Positions 59,201-64,000 of a stretch of 64,000 nucleotides of DNA are shown here, one piece after another. A program made the translations under genes and the position numbers. The notes under the pieces are model-generated. The model was given only the letters and a program-made list of their open reading frames with translations. It did no database searches and was not told the DNA's origin. The DNA lies in contig JANOJL010000060.1 in assembly GCA_031418715.1 (NCBI GenBank), positions 80,494 through 144,493 of the forward strand, written 5' to 3'. The number at the start of each line of letters is the position of its first letter. The stretch's first letter is position 1. Source of the DNA: JANMDU01 sp031418715. GTDB lineage: Bacteria > Pseudomonadota > Gammaproteobacteria > Burkholderiales > Burkholderiaceae_C.

Positions 59201-60469
59201 ATGCCCACCCAAACCCTGAGCTTTTTGAGCGCTTCTGGCGTCGAATTGGCCGCCCGGCTCGACTTGCCAAGCGGCGAACCACGCGCCTATGCAGTCTTTG
59301 CGCACTGCTTCACCTGCTCCAAGGACTCCAAAGCGGCCACCTACGTGAGCCAAGCGCTTGCCTTGCGCGGCATCGCAACGCTGCGCTTTGACTTCACCGG
59401 GCTCGGCCAATCTGGTGGCAGTTTCACCGACAGCAGTTTCTCTGCAAATGTCACCGACCTGATCGCGGCGGTGCAACACCTGGGCGCGCAGTTCGCGCCG
59501 CCGCAGATCCTGATCGGCCACAGCCTGGGCGGCGCGGCGGTACTGGCTGCGGCAGGCCAGTTGCCCGGCGTTCGCGCGGTGGCGACGATAGGCGCGCCAT
59601 GCGACCCCGCGCATGTCAAGCACCTCTTCGCCGCGGGCCACGAGGAGATCGAGGCTCAGGGCGAGGCCGTGGTCGACATCGGTGGGCGGCCGTTTCGCAT
59701 CAATCGCGCTTTTGTTGACGACCTCGAACGACACAACGCCAGTGCGTCCATCGGTGCGTTGCGCAAGGCCTTGCTCGTGATGCATGCCCCGGGTGACCGA
59801 ACCGTGCCGGTGGACAACGCCGCCGAGATCTTCATGCGGGCCAAGCACCCGAAGAGCTTCGTCTCGCTCGACGATGCCGACCATCTGCTCAGTCGCAAAC
59901 AGGACGCGGCCTATGCAGCCGAGGTGATAGCCGCCTGGGCTTCACGCTTCCTCGACCCGGTAGAAACGGATTTGTCGCCGGCCACGCCTGCAACCGAACC
60001 CGTGCCTTGCGTGCGCGCCACTTTATCGCGCCAACAGTCCAGTGAGGCGGACGCGAGTCGCTTCGCCACCGACATCGCAGCCGGCCGGCACCGGCTGCGC
60101 GCTGACGAGCCGGTCAGTGTGGGCGGTGCGGATACCGGTCCAGGGCCTTACGATTTGCTGCTGGCCGCGCTCGGCGCCTGCACGGCGATGACCTTGCGTA
60201 TGTATGCCGATCAGAAGAAGTGGCCGCTGGAAAGTGTGCACGTAGATCTGAAGCACGACAAGGTCCATGCCGCCGATTGCGAAGAATGCGATACGCGCGA
60301 AGGACGTGTCGACCGCATCGAGCGGGTGCTGCATATCGAAGGCGCGCTCGACGCAGCGCAGCGCGCGCGCCTGATCGAGATCGCAGATAAATGCCCTGTG
60401 CACCGAACCCTGCATTCAGAAGTGTTGATCCACACGCGTGAAGCAGTGGATGAGGGGAGCAAACCATGA
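59201..60469 (+). CDS. alpha/beta hydrolase-OsmC fusion protein
   Basis: 422 residues from the ATG at 59201 (GGAG site before it); an in-frame extension to 59042 runs into the flanking repeat and is rejected. The N-terminal half is an alpha/beta hydrolase (HCFTCSKDSKAATYVSQALA; GHSLGGAAV nucleophile elbow; late Asp and His). The C-terminal half is an OsmC domain with both peroxidatic cysteines (LLLAALGACTAMTLRMYADQ; DKCPVHRTL). OsmC proteins reduce organic hydroperoxides. The gene looks GC-richer than its neighbours and lies between direct repeats, so transfer is likely. Confidence 0.9.
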   Translation: MPTQTLSFLSASGVELAARLDLPSGEPRAYAVFAHCFTCSKDSKAATYVSQALALRGIATLRFDFTGLGQSGGSFTDSSFSANVTDLIAAVQHLGAQFAPPQILIGHSLGGAAVLAAAGQLPGVRAVATIGAPCDPAHVKHLFAAGHEEIEAQGEAVVDIGGRPFRINRAFVDDLERHNASASIGALRKALLVMHAPGDRTVPVDNAAEIFMRAKHPKSFVSLDDADHLLSRKQDAAYAAEVIAAWASRFLDPVETDLSPATPATEPVPCVRATLSRQQSSEADASRFATDIAAGRHRLRADEPVSVGGADTGPGPYDLLLAALGACTAMTLRMYADQKKWPLESVHVDLKHDKVHAADCEECDTREGRVDRIERVLHIEGALDAAQRARLIEIADKCPVHRTLHSEVLIHTREAVDEGSKP

Positions 60470-60639
60470 CCACAAAGTCCCCGGCGTTGATAGTCGCAGG
60501 CTGACTCGGCCTATCGGCGGCCATTGAGTTAATTGGCGTTATTTGAAAGTTAACGAAGGTCAGACTGAGGAAACCCGGATTTCGCAATTTCCCTTCTTGC
60601 CTAAAACGGGAACAATTTCCCGTGACTTCACTACTTTTT

Positions 60640-60692
60640 TCATAGCTGCTTACGCACGTATTTATTGGCTTACAGGCCTAAAACATAGGTGA
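60640..60692 (-). repeat. dispersed repeat, decayed copy
   Basis: ATAGCTGCTTACGCACGTAT, then TTATTGGCTTACAGGCCTAA and AACA, aligning with the tail half of the copy at 61616. The arm pair is broken. Confidence 0.45.
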
Positions 60693-60749
60693 AAACGGGT
60701 AGAAAAGGGCATTTCGAGGCTTTTTTTGAGACTTAGCCTTACTCAAGTT

Positions 60750-60834
60750 GGATTTTTGACTTCAAAAACTGGCTATCTACGCCATGAAAAGTGGCTGCGC
60801 GCCAATGAAAATGTGCGCAAGAAGCTCCTGTATC
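60750..60834 (+). repeat. 85-bp direct repeat, right copy
   Basis: Begins GGATTTTTGACTTCAAAAAC and ends near CAAGAAGCTCCTGTATC. It is the partner of 59008-59092. Its open frame continues 27 codons further (LLLTESQTKLHAIRY...) to a TAA near 60895, which suggests the right copy preserves more of an old gene end. Confidence 0.8.
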
Positions 60835-60909
60835 TGTTACTCACTGAATCGCAGACCAAGCTCCATGCAATTCGTTATAGGCAAGATGTGTCATAAGCAA
60901 GATGCCAAG

Positions 60910-60933
60910 TTGATGTATAGTTATGTACATCAA
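60910..60933. promoter_or_regulatory. operator/promoter of the toxin-antitoxin pair
   Basis: TTGATGTA-8 nt-TACATCAA, perfect 8-bp arms, 17 bases before the antitoxin ATG. The spacer TAGTTATG makes TATAGTTAT, a -10-like element inside the site. Fits autorepression by the ribbon-helix-helix antitoxin. Confidence 0.6.
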
Positions 60934-60950
60934 CGTGACTAAGAGTCCCT

Positions 60951-61208
60951 ATGCATCGCACCCAAATTTACCTGCAAGATGATTTGTACGACCACCTCAA
61001 AACCCGTGCCGGCAACGTAGGCGTCAGCATGTCCGAGCTGATTCGCCGCACGCTGGAGGCCGACATTCAAAAAGACCCCGTGGCCGACGCGCGGGCATAC
61101 TTTGACCGCTTAAAGCCACTGCAAAGCTTTGCCAAGGTAGATGCCGAGAGCTATGTGCGCAACATTCGCAGCAAAAGCCGCATGTTGCGCACGGGTGAGG
61201 GCGCATGA
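60951..61208 (+). CDS. ribbon-helix-helix antitoxin
   Basis: 85 residues. RTQIYLQDDLYDHLKTRAGN is the ribbon and first helix, and VGVSMSELIRRTLEAD the second helix, as in CopG/RHH antitoxins. The C-terminal about 40 residues would wrap the toxin. Its stop overlaps the PIN-domain toxin start by four bases. An inverted repeat upstream is its probable operator. The pair is a type II toxin-antitoxin module of VapBC or FitAB kind. Confidence 0.85.
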   Translation: MHRTQIYLQDDLYDHLKTRAGNVGVSMSELIRRTLEADIQKDPVADARAYFDRLKPLQSFAKVDAESYVRNIRSKSRMLRTGEGA

Positions 61209-61588
61209 TGCCCGAACGGTTGGTGCTGGACACCAACATCGTCATCGATTTACTGAAAAAATCACCCGCAGTCGTAGAGCGCTTTTTAGCGCTGCTAGAG
61301 GCGCAAACCACGATGCTGATCAGCCCCATCGTGGTGGCCGAGGTCTATGCGGGCGCATTCAAACGTGAGCATAAAGACGTGGAGGCGTTGTTTGACCTGT
61401 GCCAACGCGTGGACATGGACAGTGACACCGGGCGCATAGCGGGTTTCTACGCCAACCAATACGCCAAGGCTTTTCAAGGCGTCGCGCTAGAAGACTACCT
61501 GCTGGCTGCCACTGCCCGCGCCCACCGCTGCCCGCTGTGGACGCTTAATCGCAAGCACTACCCAATGGATGATGTGGCGTTGTTTTGA
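61205..61588 (+). CDS. PIN-domain toxin (VapC/FitB-like ribonuclease)
   Basis: 127 residues. LVLDTNIVIDLLKKSP has the first acidic residue, SPIVVAEVYAGA the second (Glu), and LEDYLLAATARAHRCPLWTL the third Asp with T-x-N-x-K-H near the end (TLNRKHY). Together they form the Mg-binding PIN site of RNA-cleaving toxins. All acidic residues appear intact. It lies between the OsmC unit and the integron integrase. Confidence 0.9.
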   Translation: MMPERLVLDTNIVIDLLKKSPAVVERFLALLEAQTTMLISPIVVAEVYAGAFKREHKDVEALFDLCQRVDMDSDTGRIAGFYANQYAKAFQGVALEDYLLAATARAHRCPLWTLNRKHYPMDDVALF

Positions 61589-61615
61589 TGATGGGTTGGG
61601 AAAGGCGCGTCGTTA

Positions 61616-61672
61616 TGCTATTAATTAAATAGCACTCTGCGAACGTTTTATATAGGCTATTGGCCTAAAACA
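61616..61672 (-). repeat. dispersed repeat, intergenic copy between toxin and integrase
   Basis: TGCTATTAATTAAATAGCAC, then CGTTTTATATAGGCTATTGG and CCTAAAACAC. It lies between convergent toxin and integrase genes. Confidence 0.8.
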
Positions 61673-61713
61673 CTATAGAGATGGCTCCGTCAGCCGCAAT
61701 CAGGCTGACTCGC

Positions 61714-62728
61714 TCATGCCAATGCCGCCAAAGCATCTAGCGGGCTGGCCGTCCCACCCGCAGCCACTTTCAGCACATGGGTGTAAATCATCGTGGTCGA
61801 CACATCCGAATGCCCCAGCAACTCCTGCACCGTGCGAATATCTGTGCCTGCTTGCAGCAAATGCGTGGCAAAGCTGTGGCGCAGGGTGTGCGGCGTTGCG
61901 GGTTTCACAATCAGGGCTGCATGCATCGCCTGCTTGAAGGCGCGCTGAAACGTCTGGTCATAGGCGTGGTGTCTTCGCACCGTTTTGCTGCGCGGATCAG
62001 TCGATAGCGTGGCTTGGGCAAACACCCAGTGCCAGGCCCATGTTTGGCCCGCCTTGGGGTATTTGGCATCCAGTGCATGGGGCATTTCCACACCGGGCAC
62101 CTGTGCCGCGCGATCTTGCGTCCAAAGATCATGGCTCAGGCGACATTGATGCTTCAAAGCCTCCAGCAAGCTGCTGGGCAGCATCACCACCCGATCTTTG
62201 CCGCCCTTAGCCTCTCGCACAATGATGACCTTGCGGTCAAAATCAACGTCTTTGATTCGCAAGCGCAGCCCCTCCATCAAGCGCATGCCGCAGCCATAAA
62301 GCAAAGATGCCAGCAATTTATGTTGACCCTCCAGTTTGTCCAACAAAGCCTGCACTTCCGGGCGCGTCAGCACCACCGGAATGCGTTTTTTCGGCACGGG
62401 CCGCGCAAGCTCATCCATCCAGGGCAGCTCAATCCCCAATACCTTCTGGTACAGAAAAAGTAAGGCACTGAGCGCCTGGCGATGGGTGGACACAGATACC
62501 TTGCGCTCAACTGCCATATGCGTTAGGAAAGCCTCCACCTGAACTTGCCCCATGTCGCGCGGATGCCGCTTGTGATGAAAATAAGTGAACTTTTTCACCC
62601 GACACATGCGCCTCTTCGGTCCGAAGGCTATAGTACAGGTAATGGATTTGTTCCCGCAACTGATCCAGCAGCCGAGTTGACTTGAACACAGGCGTGCTGT
62701 TTTTTCTGGAGTTGTTGTATCTGCTCAT
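61714..62728 (-). pseudogene. intI: integron integrase IntI, frameshifted near the N-terminus
   Basis: The main frame (from 62607, 297 residues) has the tyrosine-recombinase box: Arg in GMRLMEGLRLRIKD, HTLRHSFATHLL, GHSDVSTTMIYTHV with the nucleophile Tyr. It also has the extra domain found only in IntI (KYPKAGQTWAWHWVFAQATL, STDPRSKTVRRHHAYDQTFQ). The N-terminal piece, MSRYNNSRKNSTPVFKSTRL then DQLREQIHYLYYSLRTEEAHV, lies in another frame from 62728. The join near 62605-62615 lacks two bases relative to other IntI. Either the enzyme is dead or it uses the internal ATG without the first about 40 residues. Confidence 0.9.
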
Positions 62729-62746
62729 GCATACAGCATATTGCAA

Positions 62747-62836
62747 GCAGCTTAGCGGGCGTTTGTGCTCCCGATATTAGGGAGACAAAGGCCGTGATGG
62801 GTGGACAGAAACCTGTCTCCCGATATTGAGTTAGGC
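62747..62836 (+). promoter_or_regulatory. attI-like region of the integron
   Basis: It lies directly upstream of intI, on the side where cassettes join. CTCCCGATATT occurs twice (about 62770 and 62815), as expected of accessory integrase sites. GTTAGGC at 62830-62836 is a perfect GTTRRRY core. GGGAGACA and TGTCTCCC also form an inverted pair in between. Confidence 0.65.
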
Positions 62837-62872
62837 CGCTCGCGTCACTTTTCCCCTTTCTGAAAGCTCTCA

Positions 62873-63295
62873 ATGCAGGTTGAACACCGAATCGCAATCG
62901 CTGCGCCCCCCGAAACAGTCTTCCGGATTTACGAGGATGTTCAAAACTGGCACACGTGGGACCCGGACACAAAGCAGGCCTTTCTTGATGGTCCATTTCG
63001 CGTCGGTAGCCGCGGCCGCATCACACCACCTAAGGGCATGACAGTTCCTATGCTTCTTACTCAAGTTGAGCCCGGCAAGTGCTTCACGGTCGAATCGAGG
63101 ATTCCCTTGTTTCGCATGCTATTCGAGCACGAGCTCGTTCCCGTGGAAGGAGCGACGGAGGTCATCCACAGGGTTACATTCTCAGGTTTACTGTCCTTTG
63201 TTCTTGGTCCTATGCTGTCCAAGCAACTGAACTCAGGCCTTCCGGTCACACTGCGCAAGCTAAAGGCTCTCGCAGAGGGCGCGGGTGCGGCCTAA
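62873..63295 (+). CDS. SRPBCC-fold protein, integron cassette gene
   Basis: 140 residues. VEHRIAIAAPPETVFRIYED, VQNWHTWDPDTK, GSRGRI and VIHRVTFSGLLSFVLGP follow the START/SRPBCC (polyketide cyclase-like) fold with a hydrophobic pocket. Ligand unknown. The ATG is 36 bases after the GTTAGGC core, and the TAA lies inside the GCCTAAC of the attC, the classic cassette layout. No separate promoter is seen; expression would depend on the integron promoter. Confidence 0.87.
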   Translation: MQVEHRIAIAAPPETVFRIYEDVQNWHTWDPDTKQAFLDGPFRVGSRGRITPPKGMTVPMLLTQVEPGKCFTVESRIPLFRMLFEHELVPVEGATEVIHRVTFSGLLSFVLGPMLSKQLNSGLPVTLRKLKALAEGAGAA

Positions 63296-63360
63296 CCCAT
63301 GCATCAACACGGCCACTGCGCGATGAAGCCGCGCAGCGCCGGTTATGTCAAACTTTATAC
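63290..63360 (+). repeat. attC recombination site, partly decayed
   Basis: R'' GCCTAAC (63290-63296); L'' CATCAAC (about 63299-63306) with one extra base against L' GTTATG (63342-63347), the usual extrahelical base; central hairpin CTGCGCG...CGCGCAG; R' TTTATAC (63354-63360) in place of GTTAGGC. Total about 71 nt. The decayed R' would lower recombination with the next cassette. Confidence 0.72.
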
Positions 63361-63377
63361 CAAAGTGAGTATCTCGC

Positions 63378-63764
63378 ATGGGAAAAATGAATTTTGATAG
63401 TTTGGATGTTCTGGCGGCTGGCTTGGGTTTGATCGCCGCTTTTTCCGTTCTGCCGGTACAACCTGATAGACACACTGAACGTATTGTTGTGCCTCTCGCC
63501 ATGTTTTTCGCCGTTGTGTTGAAGCGAAAAATAGTGCCTACTTTGGCCCCGAATCCCGATGCAAGTTTTCCATTGAGGTTCGTGTTTATGCTCACTTCGT
63601 TCGTTGGCGCCTGTCTTTTGGGTATGGCGTTCATCGACAAACTCTTTGTCCTAGGTATGTTTCTTAACTCTCGTCAAAGTCTTTACGCAATACTTCTTGG
63701 CCTAGCACTTCTCGTGGTAGCCACCGTTATCGACTGGCGCTATCTGAAAATCAGAGACAAGTAG
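63378..63764 (+). CDS. small integral membrane protein, probable cassette gene
   Basis: 128 residues with about four hydrophobic spans (VLAAGLGLIAAFSVLPV, VVPLAMFFAVVL, FVFMLTSFVGACLLGMAFI, YAILLGLALLVVATVI). Not recognised as a named family. It starts 17 bases after the attC, in the position of a second cassette, but no attC could be found behind it. The base composition is clearly AT-richer than in the flanking core genes, which suits captured DNA. Confidence 0.7.
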   Translation: MGKMNFDSLDVLAAGLGLIAAFSVLPVQPDRHTERIVVPLAMFFAVVLKRKIVPTLAPNPDASFPLRFVFMLTSFVGACLLGMAFIDKLFVLGMFLNSRQSLYAILLGLALLVVATVIDWRYLKIRDK

Positions 63765-63846
63765 TGCCTGGCGACGACGACAACACGTCGCTGCAGACTT
63801 GCACAACCCGCGCTGATGCACCCACCCATTCAAACAGGAGTTCAAA

Positions 63847-64000
63847 TTGACAACACCCTCAAACAGCAGAAGATTCCTCGCCGGCTGGGCCGACATGGAC
63901 TGGAACTCGCACATGGCCAACACAGCCTATCTGAACAAGGTGGTTGACGCGCGCGTCCTAGTGCTCACCGAGAAGGGCCTTTCGGCGGCGGAGTTCGCCC
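63847..64000 (+). CDS. hotdog-fold acyl-CoA thioesterase, partial
   Basis: Cut by the window edge. TTG start at 63847 with AGGAG six bases before it. The 51 visible residues include RFLAGWADMDWNSHMANTAY, then LNKVVDARVLVL. This is the 4-hydroxybenzoyl-CoA-thioesterase-like hotdog motif (D-x-D-x-x-x-H-x-x-N-x-x-Y). It follows the membrane protein by 82 bases. Whether it belongs to the integron array or to the chromosome beyond it cannot be told from here. Confidence 0.75.
   Translation, partial: MTTPSNSRRFLAGWADMDWNSHMANTAYLNKVVDARVLVLTEKGLSAAEFA

Larger units (their letters stand above)
60470..60949. other. gene-free stretch with decayed repeats
   Basis: No credible gene. It contains ACGGGAA-CAAT-TTCCCGT (60606-60623, a hairpin that could end the OsmC transcript), a decayed copy of the dispersed repeat at 60640-60692, the right 85-bp direct repeat at 60750-60834, and the toxin-antitoxin operator. 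Confidence 0.65.

Overview
The window reads as chromosome of a betaproteobacterium, most likely a Comamonadaceae member (Burkholderiales; Rhodoferax, Polaromonas or Acidovorax relatives). The grounds are moderately high GC, an Arg32-type EF-P next to earP, a pilGHIJL-type chemosensory cluster, the yqgE-ruvX-pyrR-pyrB-pyrC block, and a dispersed repeat (TGCTATT...AATAGC joined to CCGTTATA) with at least twelve clear copies here. Genus cannot be fixed from the sequence alone.

Layout. 1-0.4 kb: remnant of a ParD-like antitoxin/zeta-toxin pair. 0.4-3.2 kb: ribokinase, nucleoside hydrolase and a 2-oxoglutarate/Fe(II) oxygenase. 3.2-7.1 kb: moaC, a type IV pilin accessory protein, an M48 protease with two copies of the repeat inside it, a YchJ-like protein and a DUF2784 membrane protein. 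7.2-9.0 kb: an inverted-repeat element, a YhcG-type nuclease and an LprI-like protein. 9.0-13.5 kb: topoisomerase III fused to a SWIB domain, divergent from a SET-domain methyltransferase and birA; a 57-bp alternating purine-pyrimidine tract lies between them. 13.5-21.7 kb: SPOR protein, purine-nucleoside binding protein and guanine deaminase, then yqgE-ruvX-pyrR-pyrB-pseudo-pyrC and a LOG-family protein. 22-26.9 kb (minus strand): efp, earP, miaB and a MarR regulator. 27-33.1 kb: a 3-hydroxybenzoate/gentisate operon with a TRAP transporter. 33-36.5 kb: Nudix, hemL, thiD-like and rubredoxin genes. 36.5-47.1 kb: the pilG-H-I-J-L pilus chemosensory operon, ending in a 2256-residue CheA-type kinase. 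47.4-54.6 kb: repeat-domain lipoprotein, trmL, murJ, M61 peptidase, DUF3108 protein and a MesD-like methionine synthase. 54.7 kb: a CAT-anticodon tRNA. 55.5-58.9 kb: an aromatic-type operon (VOC protein, FAD monooxygenase, DUF2783) with a palindromic operator, and an esterase.

The last 5 kb is accessory DNA. A hydrolase-OsmC fusion gene lies between two 85-bp direct repeats. A ribbon-helix-helix/PIN toxin-antitoxin pair with its own operator follows. The window then runs into a chromosomal integron platform: an intI gene with an N-terminal frameshift, an attI-like region with a GTTAGGC core, one SRPBCC cassette closed by a recognisable but decayed attC, and further genes running off the edge.

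Two themes link the genes. Nucleoside and purine salvage (rbsK, nucleoside hydrolase, BMP protein, guaD) sits near pyrimidine synthesis (pyr operon). Aromatic acid breakdown appears twice (gentisate operon; VOC/FAD operon). The strongest unexplained signal is the dispersed repeat: it lies inside at least four genes (probably five), read each time in the one stop-free frame, so it adds peptide to housekeeping proteins.
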